A stretch of DNA of 64,000 nt from Chrysopilus asiliformis. Taxonomy: Eukaryota > Arthropoda > Insecta > Diptera > Rhagionidae. The translations under genes were made by a program, and so were the position numbers. The stretch spans positions 1,364,001 through 1,428,000 of the forward strand of contig OZ035963.1 in NCBI GenBank assembly GCA_964034945.1. Direction: 5' to 3'. A model generated the notes under the pieces. It saw nothing but the letters and a program-made list of their open reading frames with translations. It ran no database searches and was not told the origin of the DNA. Below, piece by piece: positions 12,847 through 26,139 of this stretch. How positions within the stretch are numbered: the first letter of the stretch is position 1; every line of letters starts with the position of its first letter.

Positions 12847-13533
12847 CTCCTCAACGAGGTAAAATGGAGCAAAAACGTAGACATTGAAATAAAATTTTAA
12901 AACTAATTAAGCTAAGTAGATATTCAACTGGATGGAATTTAATTTCCATTTTCGTAATCAAAATGAAAAAAAAAAACATAAAAAGGATATTCATTTTTCA
13001 CTTCAGCAATTCGCTGGGAATACTATTGTCTTTGTGACATACCGTATAATCAAAAAATTAACTTAATATAATAAAACTATTCAACGGATATTAAACAAAG
13101 ATAATTGAATCCAAAGATATCCGACTTTCTCATTGGAAATTATAAGGGATAATAATTAAAATTATTTATTTTATGACCGGTCCTTGGAAAATTTGATAAA
13201 GGCAGGTGTGAAAGGCCTACAAAAAAAAACTCCATTATGCATTCCAATTAAAAACCAAGTGAGAGTATTTTTCAATTATCTTACAATTCAAGAAACATTT
13301 ATGTCATCTTGACATGTTTCTCTAGCCATCTTCGAGAAAAAAATATAATAAAATGGAATCTTTGGGGCCTGTCCATAAAAAAACGTCACACTCGCCTTTT
13401 CGGAATACTCCCCCCAAATTTCTGCGATTTTGAGATTTACCGCCATTACACTGTCGCAATACCCCCGTTCCCACTTTTTCCTCCGCAAATGGAAATGTTT
13501 GATGGATTTGCTGCACAGTCTTTTATCCACTTT

Positions 13534-13600
13534 TAAATGCTCTAACTCGAAAACCATACGACCGATTAAGCTAAATTTCTAGCTGAAAATTTCTAAGCAA
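13534..13600 (+). repeat. Dispersed repeat fragment, family Z copy 2
   Basis: Contains CTCTAACTCGAAAACC then ACGACCGATTAAGCTAAATT, closely matching 44.09 kb and the inverse of 40.42 kb. Boundaries uncertain. Confidence 0.45.
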
Positions 13601-16600
13601 AACCCTCAAAATTAATAAGAATAATTTTTCACAAGTTTTACGCATTTTCCTCGCCAAGTCTGGAATTCTATACCCTACCCTCGTCTAAAACAACCTCATA
13701 AATTTTAGTATTATTAAAATAAATTGTTTTGTATAATAAATGTCACATGTTATTTATTTGACGAAAAATTTATTCAAGATAAATTATTTTCCATTCATTT
13801 TTTTTTGGTAATCCTCTTGAAAAGGGATTTTCTCAGGTGAAAATGAAAATTCACAAGTGAAAGCTGATGTTATGTCACTGCCCTGAAACAATTGTGTTGA
13901 TTACTTAACCACAAATTGGTTCCCTTTTCAATTTCTTAGATATTTCAATTTTCGTAAAAGGATCACCCGCAATCTAATTACTTATTAAATTGAGAACCTT
14001 TTCTAAGAAAAAGCACAACCCAGAATGAAGCTTGCCTGAGGTTAATGGGTTTCCATATAAAATAATAAATATTATGATCCAGGTGAAGTAAATAACTGAA
14101 TAATCCAAAATAAACACTGCTTGCTTTAATAAAAAAAAGAAATCCCAGAAGTAATTATAGATGAAATTTAAAGTAAGCAAAAAAAAAATGCTGTCGTGCG
14201 TTTTCTTTCCTTTTGAATCCCTTAAGAAATGTTTCTTCTGAATTTTTCGGAGTTCGTGAGAAATGATCATATTTTTTACCTCTGGTAAATTTCACAAACT
14301 TTTTTTTTTGCTTGGGCAATCAGTTGTCGTTTCAGTAAGATTAATTAATAGCTATCTGCTCTCACTTATTATATTTTTTTAAAAAAATCTTCCCAGGTGC
14401 TTTAGATTTCTTAACTATCTGTTTGGTTTTTTTTCCTTTAAGACTTATTTTTCTAACGGTGTTTCGATAAGACTTCACATAATTCACTTCGGTGTTAAAC
14501 TGATTAACTTAAAAAAAAATCGTGATGATCGCATGATTTAAGATACCTAAATCAAACTAAGAACATTAAAAGGCAACAATGTTACCAAAATGGTCACGAA
14601 TCTTGGAATCTTTCTTATCGATTGCCAAGGAAATGTTTAAATATGTAGAAAGCAATAAAAAAAATCTTCGGATGGGACTTATCTCAAGTATCACAAAAGC
14701 TTTAAATCAAGGTCACCGGGTTAATCGAAGCTAATTGATGCCCAACAGAAAATACACATAAAATACATTCCTTTTTACTTAAGATGGTTATGTATGTATC
14801 TTTGAACCTTTTTCTTCGAAAGAGAGTCCAAGTATTAGAAAAGTTTCCAGTCATCAATTGAAGTTAAGTGAATGGCCTCAAGTTCTTTTTTTTTTTTTGC
14901 TTGTGCCCCCCAACAATTGGTTTCTCAGTATGTCTTTTTATTCTGTCGATAAAGTCAAAGTACAAAAAAGTACAATTAAAGATTACTCTACAATAAAACG
15001 AACTATTATAATTTCAATGTGTGTGTGTTTGCGGATCATTTACAACGCTTTTAGAAATATAAATTACCTACTTTTTTATGCTATGGAAAAGTCTTTCATG
15101 CTATTATGATTTAATATATGGGTTTAATGACCGGTAAATTTTGGGGTCAGTCTACAAATCGCATAAAAAGCGGTAAATTGGGTATTTGGGTCCAGATTTA
15201 AATTAATGGTTGCGCCTTTGGAGATCCGATGATTCTTCAAAAACTCGATTCTCTGTTTGTGCCACTAAAAAAAATTGTTTTAAAAGGCGCAGATTTTCCC
15301 AAAGATTAACTTAGGCACGTCTTCAATGTACCAATTGTTAGCATCGCTTAACAAACCTAAGCCCACAAAGCAGATTGAGATAGTAGTGAAAAAAAATCTG
15401 ATTTTTTGTTTAGTAGTCGAATAAATCTGGATTTTAGAAGGTACTTTTTTGTGTGAGGAAGTGTACAGTTTTTAGGGGTGGCAAATTTCATTTCATAACC
15501 AAAAATAAATATACAAAATTGCTGGAAACTACAAAAAGATGTTCATATTTCTGTTGTAAAACGCTTAAGGGCTGCAAATTTTTATATCCACCACGGGCGG
15601 TTTTGATATCCATTGATATTTTTATATGCAAATTTTAATATCCATCAGATCAACCCATGAAGTTTTACAAAAATGTTTTACTGTGAAGTGCACCAGGGCG
15701 ACAATTTGGTGTGCAAAATTTAGAAAATGTTTTTCCATTTCTAATTCGCTCCACTCAAAACAAATGTTGGATAAACTGTAAAAACAAACACTAAATTAAT
15801 TTCCTATCAATTGTTTAACATGATCCCCTAAAGGCCAAATCCGGTTAAACAATCAGAATTCCTATGTTTTTCATATCTCCAATCTGAACCATAAATTCAA
15901 TGAACAGAAAAGTATTCTTGATCGATTATCTCGGTTTGAAAATGAGTATACAATCAAATCTATCAATGTATAAGTGTAATCTGACGGCAAGTTTCCATGA
16001 AAAAGCCTTTTTAAAATGTCCTCTAAGAATCATCCCGTCGAGCCACATTTCCAAAGTTTAGTTTTTGAAAAGGGATCCTACCCTACTTTTCCGAAAAGTC
16101 ACCCCCAAAGGGATAACGATGAATTTAGTAATTTAAGCAGTTTAATAAAACACGATAGGAAAATATTGAAAAAATGAGTGATTCAGCGCCGGGCGCATAA
16201 AAAACAATAGTCGAGTTATAAAAAAAACCCCCCCAATAATTGCTAATACCATGAATGCTGCACAGTTTGAATATCAAACAGAGTGAACAAAATTAAATTG
16301 AAATTGCATTCAATTTCTATTTTTTATTGCATACAGTATAGGCAAAACTGTACGATTTCGTATCAGGGAAGCAATTCTATATCGATATGATGGCTCCCCA
16401 TTTACCGATATATTGGAATCCTTTTTCCGTACATGCATTCATTTTTTTATAAGATTTTATATGCATATATGTATGTATATACTTTTAGCTTGTATACATA
16501 CGAATGTAAGCTTCAGATTATTTTTACTAAGACTAATATTATGTGTATGGTCTATATTTGTGAAAAAGTGTGAGCATAACTCCCTCAGAGTTTGTATATG

Positions 16601-16852
16601 AGTATGCATCCTAAATGTTTGGTGACCCGAAATGTGTGTTTCTCTGCTTTTCAATATACCAATAATAGCAGAAAAAAGCGCGCAAACTATCTTAAAATGA
16701 TATTGTTCTTCCTTGGATCTATTGTCCCTTTTATATGTGCATATCATAAAAAAAATATATATGTCGGTTAAGTATTTGGTATCAGTATATAGAAATACAG
16801 ATGGGTAAGCTACAGATATCGAGAAACCTATAGATGAAATTGCGAAAAAATA

Positions 16853-16876
16853 GACAGACAGACAAACAGACAGACA
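16853..16876. repeat. (ACAG)n microsatellite
   Basis: About six ACAG/GACA units with one AAAC interruption. It has the same tetranucleotide as tracts inside dispersed repeats elsewhere in the window. Confidence 0.8.
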
Positions 16877-17803
16877 TCTCTAGTCGAACAAATACGGAAT
16901 GGAATTGAAAGTTTAGCAACAATGATAGAAGCAAAACAAGAAAAAACAATTCATTGGTGGAAAAGTAACAGCAAGATATTCGGATCCACGGCTGTTTTAT
17001 GGGGGTGAGATCGTTAAGAATGAGAATGGGAAAAATCGGCACGGGAAACGGGTAAAAAAGGAAAATATTTTTGACCCAGAAATAAATTGGTTTATCCCAA
17101 GAACATAATATCGTCCCTTCCAGTTGGAGGTTCTGCTTAGAGAAAAATAAATAAATAAATAAAAAGACATAAGAACAGAAATAGACACACAGTTCAATAG
17201 CAAAGTGAACGTACCGGGTACCGGGTATATTTACTTTATGGACAGAACAAGGATCTATGGATTCATTTCATACTCACTCATAGAGAGGGATGAGTTCAAT
17301 TTCCTTTCATCCTGTTTTTATCGAATCATAAAATACAATTCTTTCCCTGGGTTTTTATCAGTTTAGTGTTATATGATTGGCTGGTATCTCGCCTTTATCT
17401 CACGACTATCCGTCAAGACCAGAAGATATTTACACTAGAATGTCATTGTTCAGACCTATCCCAAACTGGGTCGTACCAACCCGGTTATATAAACTGGTAA
17501 TTACTCTAACAAAAATATATGTTGCTGTTATTGTTATAAAAAAAAGTTATTCCCTCACTTATTTTTTGGGGGAAAAAAATTCCCACGCAAAATACCTACA
17601 CATGCAACACATGACCTTGAAAAAAAAAGTTCATGCAAACTGAATACCTGCAATACCGTCCCCTTGTTTAGACATATTCTGCATCTATTTATCAACATAA
17701 GACACTTTTGAATTCGAATTGAGGAATAGAAACAGGATAGCAATCCTTAAAACAGTTTTTTTTCGCTATATCGAATTCCTAATCGCCATTATCGTTGTCA
17801 GCA

Positions 17804-17822
17804 TAGTAGTAGTAGTAGTAGT
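17804..17822. repeat. (TAG)6 microsatellite
   Basis: Six tandem TAG units. Confidence 0.85.
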
Positions 17823-18634
17823 TGCTCGGAAAATGTGAACCTGGTTTCAATTCCAATGAGTAGCAACATCGTAAAAAAGGGTTCATCGGTCCGTTGTTTG
17901 TCTGTGCCGGTCTATGGGAAAAAAATTTCCGGGGGATTTTATAGCATATTAGAAAGGTCTGACGCTCAGGTCGTTATACGATGGCAACGCATATTTTTTG
18001 GCAATACTTTCGATGGATATCGACAGAATGTCGATGTTATCCAATTTCACGACGTCCTTGCAAGGGGTGACAACAACAAAAAAAAGGGAAAACATGGGAC
18101 CAGTTCGGCTGTTTTGTGACCGACAGAATATCCTTTTGCGTTTACATAAATTGATTTTTGAGAAACTTTCTTACAGATGTTGTGCCCCAACCAAACCGAC
18201 TGACGCATTTAAGGATCAACATTTCATTCATTTTTTGATAGTTTTTTTTTCTCTTTTTTGAAATTCAACTCGTGTAATGGCCGTTGTTGGTAAAACGGTT
18301 TAGATGCCAATAATTGTAAATGATATCGTCAATTTTCGGATTTAGCATTTTTATAATAGAAAATATTTTTTCGATTTTATGTAATAAAATTGCCTTCCGA
18401 AGGCTAATCGAATGGAAAATTAAAGTCATGAAAGTAAAATACCTCGGCATCTTATCCATACCAATTTTGATATTTAGGACTAGAAAATTTTCGATAAAAA
18501 TACAGTGAAAGTATAAAAGTTTTCATAAATCGATTTAATCATCTATTTTTGAAAAGAGCCTAGCCCATTTTACCTTTGCGACATTCATAAAGATCTAAAA
18601 TTTTGTGCGGTATTCTCAGCATTACCTCACAAAG

Positions 18635-18872
18635 CTGGGCACCAATCATGTATTCCGACGCCTCTCTGTCTTTCGACTTCGACGCAGCTTTTAACTATTG
18701 ACTTCGCCATATCAGCATCTTCAAATTTCCTGGAGTGACAGTCAGAATCACGTTTCGATTCATAGTGACGATTCCGCGACATTTCAAGCTGCAGATATGG
18801 CGAAGTCAAGAGTTAAAAGCTGCGTCGAAGTCGAAAGACAGAGAGGCGTCGGAATACATGATTGGTGCCCAG
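18635..18872. mobile_element. Foldback palindromic element F, copy 1
   Basis: A 238-bp inverted repeat. CTGGGCACCAATCATG at the left is mirrored by CATGATTGGTGCCCAG at the right. The outer arms of about 79 bp match almost perfectly, and the inner part continues as an imperfect inverted repeat to a centre near 18753, so nearly the whole element could fold on itself. Two more copies lie at 53812-54047 and 61108-61345. No target-site duplication is visible. The short open frames on both strands share residues because the sequence is palindromic. Non-autonomous; superfamily unknown. Confidence 0.75.
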
Positions 18873-20028
18873 GACTAGGTTTTCTTGAATTGAGGTTTCA
18901 ATAACAATTTTCTTCTTCAGTTTTGCACAGTTTGCGAAACATGGAAGGCAATCGAACATTTATAAGGTTTCAAACCCAGAAAATGTAATAACACTATTCA
19001 GTTTCGGTCGGTAAAAAAATTAGATTGACTTCGAAACTGTTTTATCCACTAAGCTCTACCCTTTTACGCTATACAAATAGACAAAAACAATTAAGGTTAC
19101 CTCCCAATTATCACAACGTTGCTATTTTTACGCTTTGATTACATCGTCCTAGTTTTTTTTTTGCCCCGAAATTCTCAAACAATTCGAGACAAAGAATTTT
19201 CAAGTATACCTCTAATAAAATTCATTAAATAATTTTAGTTAAACTTTTCTTTGTTTTACAGAAATTCTTGCCCCAAGTGAATTTTTAACCAAAAGAAATC
19301 CCGTTCCAATAAAACTTTAACCACAACGGAGACAACAGTTTAAATATTGAGAAGAGAAGTACGAAGGAAAAGGATTAATAAAAAAAAACTCGAGCTACTA
19401 AAGGAGTCTAAGTCCCAACTCGCCAAAAGGCATTTTCGTAATTTTGTTAGTCTAAGGTATGTAAACTTTGATTTTGAATATTTAAGTATCGAAAATTGAA
19501 ACTGTTGGTAGCTACATCAATATCTATAGATGTATGCAGATAGAAAAATAGCCAGTAATTTAAAATTGTTGATAACTATATCTACAATACGTAATTAGAT
19601 TGTAGTTGGTCTCAATATATGTAGATACCGACCCGAATTAGACTACAATGTGTTACCCCTTTTTTCGTTCTATATATCGGTGTGTATATGCGAGCAATGA
19701 ACAAACTCTTATACTACCCTCGGGATGGTCGGGACAACGATCCAACCGACCGACCTTTAAACTAAGTTCAACACAATTATCGTGCTAATATTTGGAAAAT
19801 TGCCACACCTTTTTGGGTATGTTTAATGTTTGGCCGAAGTGGAGTAGCAATCTATGAATTGGTAGCTGTACTTGTTCGCATACTAAGGTATAGAAATTTC
19901 GGTACAGAGTAGACCGACTATTTTGTGGTATAAGGATAAATAGATGAATATATACTTTTAGATTTTATTATAGCTAAAGTTAAACTTTAGTTTGTTAAGA
20001 CGCTACACGGAAATTTCATAATTGAATT

Positions 20029-20051
20029 TTGGCCTTGGCCCGCAAGGCCAA
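20029..20051. repeat. 8-bp hairpin
   Basis: TTGGCCTT, 7-base loop GGCCCGC, AAGGCCAA. No nearby gene; function unknown. Confidence 0.5.
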
Positions 20052-22279
20052 CCAGGCTAAATTCTCTAACATTTTCAGTCTCGCTTGCGTATACAGTTTA
20101 AATCTCTTCTTAAGTTAAGGAATTTCCTCTTGAAAATGTTCAACCTTTCGTATTCATCACACAAAGTTCATCAATTTGTTGAAAGCTTCTGTTTGTATTG
20201 AAATTTTCACAAATTTAACTTGAATAAATATAATCGACAAACCATTTATAAAATAAATTTGCAAAATATGTTTCGAGAAGTAATTTTCTTTAAAATGAAA
20301 ACACCTGTTCCGTTCGTATACAAAAATTCAGACTTTTATTGTTTATTTTTTGAAAAATCTGTTGTTTTCTGCAAACAAAATTGAAATTCATGAATATAAC
20401 GAATCTACAATTATTTAGTTGGGAAGGGATTTTGAACTTTTAAATGGCAAAGAGAATTACATCCCTTCACAACAGATTGATTTACATTAAAAAATAAAAA
20501 TTACAATATTAATATATTGCAAATTAGTGAATTCTGATAATATAACGACGACGTACATACTTCGTATGATACTATTCTAGGGGGTTAGGGGGCAAGCAAC
20601 GGTGGGAAAATTTGGTTACTGACAGAAATTTCAACAAAGGGTATTTTATGGTCGGTTAAATCCAGGCGGTTGAAAGATTCAAAAGTTAACAGGCCAGGGG
20701 TTACAAAGGAGCGGGCTAGGCAGGGCGGGGCCCCTAGAAAATTTTCACTGATAGAAAATTTTCACTACGCAGCCAAAGTGTGCAATCGGATGCAATAAAT
20801 GAGTTAAAACTTTGTAACTATCGATCTTAAATGGAATCTAGAATTTGCTCCGTACGTCTGCAAAATTTTAACAAGTCTGACTGCGTTTTTCTCGTGAAAT
20901 AATGCAAAAATTGAATATCTCTATAACATTACCTGTAGAAATATTAATTTGTCGGCACAATTTTAAGATAAATAACTCATTGTGCCGTACATATCTATGG
21001 TACATATCTAAAGTAAAAGTAAAATAACCAACCTGTTCGTGTCCGTTAAGTATTAAATAACTTTGATATAAATTTATATCGATATCAATTTTTCCTAATA
21101 CTGTTTTATTATGTTTACAGATACAGCTTGAAAAGTGTTAGATCTTTAAGCGTTACAGTAATTATGAACAATTTCTCATTATGCAATTTATTGTAATAAA
21201 CTTTCCACAATAATGACTTAATGATGGCTATAAATCACATGATTATTTTTGTCTTGTGAGAAAGAAAACTTCCTCCGTTTGAGCGCGCCATCAAGACGAT
21301 TACAGATCCTAATTCCAAGTGAACGTAAACAATTTCATTACTCGTACCACGTCCGATGTAGGTGTGTGTAGGTTAGATATAATTTTCTCCATTATAACCA
21401 TTTGCGTACTACAACTACATTATGATACTACATCATGACTATCAATAAAAGTCTAAACAAATTGTTAGAAAACTATTTCTCACAGGACATACATACCAAC
21501 GTTTTGAATGAAACTGCCTATAGTGCGGGATCGTGGTTTGCCCATGGCATAAGCCACAGAATTTATTGGTCATACATCAACAGCATAATGAAGTGCACTT
21601 TACACTATTCACTCATATAAGAGCCATAGTCGGGCTCTATGGCAGACAAATAGTCATTCTCAATAAGAAAGTGTCAGATAGCCACACATATAGGACCAAC
21701 CTGACATCAAGTCCACTTTGATTTTGGGTTCCCTTTCCATTCCGTTCAATTCAGTTCGAAATGGTGTGGTTTGAGTTCCCAATGAACCCAAAAACTTCAA
21801 TTACACCGATGTAATTCCTTACATCACACTTCTATAGGTTACATTGTAGTTTTCCAGGAAACCTAAATCGAGCCATTAGATGCGCATAAATCGGGCCGTG
21901 TGTGTACCAACCACCACCCTGGATAATTAGGGCAATAATTGCGAGTCGTTCTTGCGAGGAAGTGAATTATGTTTGATGATGTTTTCTGACATGAAGCAAT
22001 TAAAACTTCAGACCGAGCTTCATCATCATAGAAACAGGACCTGACTCCATATTATGGTTTTATATGGTTTAAGTAGATTTCTACTAAAGAGATGGAGTTG
22101 TTGTTTTTTTTTTGTGATGTTATAAAGCTGTGTAGCTGCTGATATGTGATGTTGAGAATCCTTTTATGCCCAAGAATGGCATTTTAGATTTCATCTCACT
22201 CACACGGTTCGTTGAGTAATTGTATGGCATGTAACTGTGATTGCTTCACGATTCAACGAGCATTTTCACTAAGTCCCAA

Positions 22280-22303
22280 GTTGTTGTTGTTGTTGTTGTT
22301 GTT
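22280..22303. repeat. (GTT)8 microsatellite
   Basis: Eight uninterrupted GTT units. Confidence 0.9.
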
Positions 22304-22989
22304 AGTCCTTATACACACTAAGTCTTTGGCAACATCAAGTAATAAGCTAAGCTAAGAAAATATTTGGTGGCAGATAGTTGAACCGTTGTATAGGTGAGGG
22401 ACGAATCCCAACTAATATACGCCTCGTACACTATTGTTATCCTTCCACTTTACTGGAGAGCACTTTGGCTAAAGCTTATCCAACACATATATTTACATAC
22501 ATTTTTGTGTACCTTCGTTCGCATTAGTATGTATTTTCATACTTAAGCTAAATGATATATTTTTCGATTTTTTCTGCTGAGTAGATATGTATTATATGAT
22601 GAGTTTTATGGGTAAATGATATGTGTAGGCACTTAGTTTTAACCTATCTAGAAATTTCCGTTAGAATTATGTATAACAAAAGGGAGCTAAACGGGAGGAA
22701 GATATTACGGCTTTGCTATAGGTCGTTTTTCTAATAGAAAATATTCATGTCCTCAACGAGGATCGGGTGAAAAGTTCCGAGTCTGAATGGGACATCAATT
22801 TTGCCAATAATGCATATTGTGTTCTAAGGTGGCAACATTTTTCAGTATATTTTTGACGTCAAAATTTTCGGACTAATTTTTTTCCTCCCCTTTTCCCCTG
22901 GAACTAATCTTTCCACTTCCCATAGAAGTAATGGGCCAAATTTTCAGTTCAATTCGCAGAGTGGTTTTCAATTTAAAGTTTTTGTAGGC

Positions 22990-25050
22990 GACTAAGAGCG
23001 TTTTTTTTGTAATTACTTTCTTCTACGGAGTATAATAAAGTATTGTATTCATGAAAAATTTCGACCTCTTAATTTTGCCTAAAAAACATTTCCCGATCAT
23101 TCCTGAGTCGATTGGAGTCATATTTAAAAAATGTCTTTCTGTCTGTCAGTCTGTCAGTCTGTCAGTCTGTCAGTCTGTCAGTCTGTCAGTCTGTCAGTCT
23201 GTCAGTCTGTCAGTCTGTCAGTCTGTCAGTCTGTCAGTCTGTCAGTCTGTCAGTCTGTCAGTCTGTCAGTCTGTCAGTCTGTCAGTCTGTCAGTCTGTCA
23301 GTCTGTCAGTCTGTCAGTCTGTCAGTCTGTCAGTCTGTCAGTCTGTCAGTCTGTCAGTCTGTCAGTCTGTCAGTCTGTCAGTCTGTCAGTCTGTCAGTCT
23401 GTCAGTCTGTCAGTCTGTCAGTCTGTCAGTCTGTCAGTCTGTCAGTCTGTCAGTCTGTCAGTCTGTCAGTCTGTCAGTCTGTCAGTCTGTCAGTCTGTCA
23501 GTCTGTCAGTCTGTCAGTCTGTCAGTCTGTCAGTCTGTCAGTCTGTCAGTCTGTCAGTCTGTCAGTCTGTCAGTCTGTCAGTCTGTCAGTCTGTCAGTCT
23601 GTCAGTCTGTCAGTCTGTCAGTCTGTCAGTCTGTCAGTCTGTCAGTCTGTCAGTCTGTCAGTCTGTCAGTCTGTCAGTCTGTCAGTCTGTCAGTCTGTCA
23701 GTCTGTCAGTCTGTCAGTCTGTCAGTCTGTCAGTCTGTCAGTCTGTCAGTCTGTCAGTCTGTCAGTCTGTCAGTCTGTCAGTCTGTCAGTCTGTCAGTCT
23801 GTCAGTCTGTCAGTCTGTCAGTCTGTCAGTCTGTCAGTCTGTCAGTCTGTCAGTCTGTCAGTCTGTCAGTCTGTCAGTCTGTCAGTCTGTCAGTCTGTCA
23901 GTCTGTCAGTCTGTCAGTCTGTCAGTCTGTCAGTCTGTCTGTCAGTCTGTCAGTCTGTCAGTCTGTCAGTCTGTCAGTCTGTCAGTCTGTCAGTCTGTCA
24001 GTCTGTCAGTCTGTCAGTCTGTCAGTCTGTCAGTCTGTCAGTCTGTCAGTCTGTCAGTCTGTCAGTCTGTCAGTCTGTCAGTCTGTCAGTCTGTCAGTCT
24101 GTCAGTCTGTCAGTCTGTCAGTCTGTCAGTCTGTCAGTCTGTCAGTCTGTCAGTCTGTCAGTCTGTCAGTCTGTCAGTCTGTCAGTCTGTCAGTCTGTCA
24201 GTCTGTCAGTCTGTCAGTCTGTCAGTCTGTCAGTCTGTCAGTCTGTCAGTCTGTCAGTCTGTCAGTCTGTCAGTCTGTCAGTCTGTCAGTCTGTCAGTCT
24301 GTCAGTCTGTCAGTCTGTCAGTCAGTCTGTCAGTCTGTGTACAAGATTTCTCAAAAACTAATAGAGCTAGCGCCATGAAATTTTATAGGCATGTTGGGTC
24401 CTAAAATGGGACGATCCTATCAACTTTTGGTGGAAATCCGTTAACCGGAAGTATCCAAAATGGCGGTTTTTCAAAAATCGCAATTTCGTTTTTCTCGATT
24501 TACTCCCAAACTACGCGTTTTTTAGTGGCCTTAAGTATGACAAGACTTGGAGAAAATAAAATTTCCCACACTTTTGTCTTTAGCTATAACTCGATATTTC
24601 AACCTGTTATCGAGATAAACCGTTATTTCCAAAAAAACAGTTTTTTGCGATTATCTCGAAAATTAACGGGTTTTTGCTGATTGAATGTATGAAGTGAATT
24701 AATGAGAATGGCATTCTGCACAATTTTGTCTTTTACCTTTATCCGTTATATTTTACCGTTATTGAGATATTTTCATTAATATGTAATAAATCATATTTTT
24801 GCGAATAATTTGCAAACTAACGGTTTTTCGACAAATCAGTTAAAAGAATAATTAAAGATGTTAACATTTTCTACATTTTTGCCATTTACCGTAAATTGAT
24901 ATCTTTTACAGTTCTCAAGTTATCTCAAATTTTGTACGTTTTTGATATTTTTGAATGAACCAACAATTTATTGGGAGGTCGACTTAGGTTGAGAACGCGA
25001 CAGGGCTCTAGCGTAAATTGCACAGGGTCGTAGATTATTGTAGAAGAAAG
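22990..25050 (+). repeat. Dispersed repeat X, copy 1, expanded
   Basis: Matches the repeat at 45.39-46.60 kb and the inverse of 49.19-50.05 kb. Shared landmarks in order are AAAAAACATTTCCCGA before the octamer array, GAGCTAGCGCCATGAAATTT after it, CCGTTAACCGGAAG at 24438-24451, several modules around TATCTCGAAAATTAACGG, and a terminal box GGGTCGTAGATTATTG near 25024. There is no coding capacity. The 1.2-kb GTCTGTCA array at 23141-24338 interrupts it. The ends are inferred from where similarity to the other copies fades. Confidence 0.6.
23141..24338. repeat. GTCTGTCA octamer tandem array (about 150 units)
   Basis: Nearly uninterrupted head-to-tail copies of GTCTGTCA over about 1.2 kb. Only two irregularities are seen: one extra GTCT near 23937 and one extra GTCA near 24322, each shifting the phase by 4 bp. 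The unit is 8 bp and contains no forward stop in any phase, so all three plus frames stay open and translate to SLSVCQSV repeats; the minus frames are full of TGA. The three resulting 415-436 codon frames are artefacts of this. The array sits inside repeat X at the place where the paralogue at 45.5 kb has only a few GTCT words. Confidence 0.97.
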
Positions 25051-25899
25051 TTTTGTGTTGACCACAACTGATATTTTTTTTCTGGGAAAATAGATAATTT
25101 TTTCTCCGGAAGCCGTTTTTGAAGAAATCGGAAAAGACAATAACAGTTGAATTTTGTATCCAAAAATAAACCCTGACCTCTTTGAAAAGCTTTGTTCTTG
25201 GAAAATTATTCAGCCAATGATATCTTCTTTGGGAATGTGTTAAAAGGGTGACGGCAGGGGGTGTGATTTAGTATAAGTCCATGTTTTTTTTCTGAAACTT
25301 TTCATGCTACCCTTGAAAATGCTGTAACGTTGGGGATCCATTCAATTTCGATATTACATGAACGAACATAGGCCGCGCACGAGAAGGGGGATGAGTGCGT
25401 GTGAGTGTTATTAATGAACATCGCTTATAATGAAGAAGTGTAATTAGTTCTTGGGATAATTAAACTTTGCAAAAACACTCAATATTAGAGACTTGCGAAA
25501 TTTAAAACAAAAAACCGTCAATATACTGCCACATTGCGCCTCTTCGATGTTTCAATCTTTCGATTACGGCGATTATGATGACGATGATGTTAGCAATGTT
25601 TATGATGAGGTTTTACCCGTTAAAGAGATTCATTTTATTATAGATATGCATATATCCAATATATTTGCAAATTTATCTATGATGACGTGAATATAAAATA
25701 AAAACATAACAAAAGCTATAATTGCCAATCTGGCAATTATTGAAAACCCGTATGGTGATTTAAGTGAACGACAAACAGTTGTATCAAAATTCCACTTTGA
25801 AGTCAAATATTCCAATAAGATTTTTTTAAAACTTGTTCCAATTGGATTTTGATGTATGGGAGTTTTATGTAGAATCATATCCTAAATAACTTTTGTTCC
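25051..25899. other. AT-rich stretch without supported genes
   Basis: Between two repeats. Contains the 10-bp hairpin at 25718-25740 and a run of GATGAC-like triplets near 25575. Short frames of 65-82 codons look like chance. Confidence 0.35.
25718..25740. repeat. 10-bp hairpin with 3-base loop
   Basis: ATAATTGCCA, loop ATC, TGGCAATTAT. Perfect stem; no associated gene. Confidence 0.6.
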
Positions 25900-26084
25900 T
25901 ACACTTTTTTGATAAAATGCACCGTTTTTGAGATATTTGCAAAAAATGTTTTCGTTCGTATGGGGGGTACCCCCCCTAATGGTCCATTTTTGCCCATTAA
26001 CGAACTTAGCCTCACATTTTACAAAAACGGATCTGTGCAAAATTTCAAGTCTCTAGCTCAATCCGTGCGCCCGCAATCCGCGCC

Positions 26085-26104
26085 ACAGACAGACAGACGG
26101 ACAG

Positions 26105-26139
<35 letters not shown>

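Larger units (their letters stand above)
11581..18634. other. Long AT-rich stretch with small repeat fragments
   Basis: About 7 kb with no supported gene except the weak reading frame at 12664-12846. It holds a family-Z core near 13540, a GACA run at 16853, a TAG run at 17804, and a duplicated word near 11686-11720 (GTGTG-TTTTCTAACA twice). The text near 13363 (CTGTCCATAAA followed by ACGTCAC) and near 33232 (CTATCCATAAA followed by TGTCAC) may be two decayed copies of one further repeat. Two overlapping 87-94 codon frames at 17835-18261 resemble nothing known. Confidence 0.35.
18873..22989. other. AT-rich stretch without supported genes
   Basis: About 4.1 kb. It contains a short direct repeat AGAAAATTTTCACT twice near 20733-20765, the hairpin at 20029-20051 and a GTT run at 22280. 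No gene or repeat family was recognised. Confidence 0.4.

Noticed and set aside
18627..18904. Similar 60-68 codon frames on opposite strands at 18.7, 53.9 and 61.2 kb
   Set aside because: The similarity of the two strands follows from the palindromic structure of foldback F, not from coding.
23141..24338. CRISPR-like array
   Set aside because: The repeats are 8 bp with no spacers, in a eukaryotic context. It is a simple tandem repeat.
23051..24404. Three overlapping plus-strand open frames of 415-436 codons
   Set aside because: They only read the 8-bp GTCTGTCA repeat, which lacks stops in all three forward phases. The product is a monotonous SLSVCQSV repeat in three frames at once.
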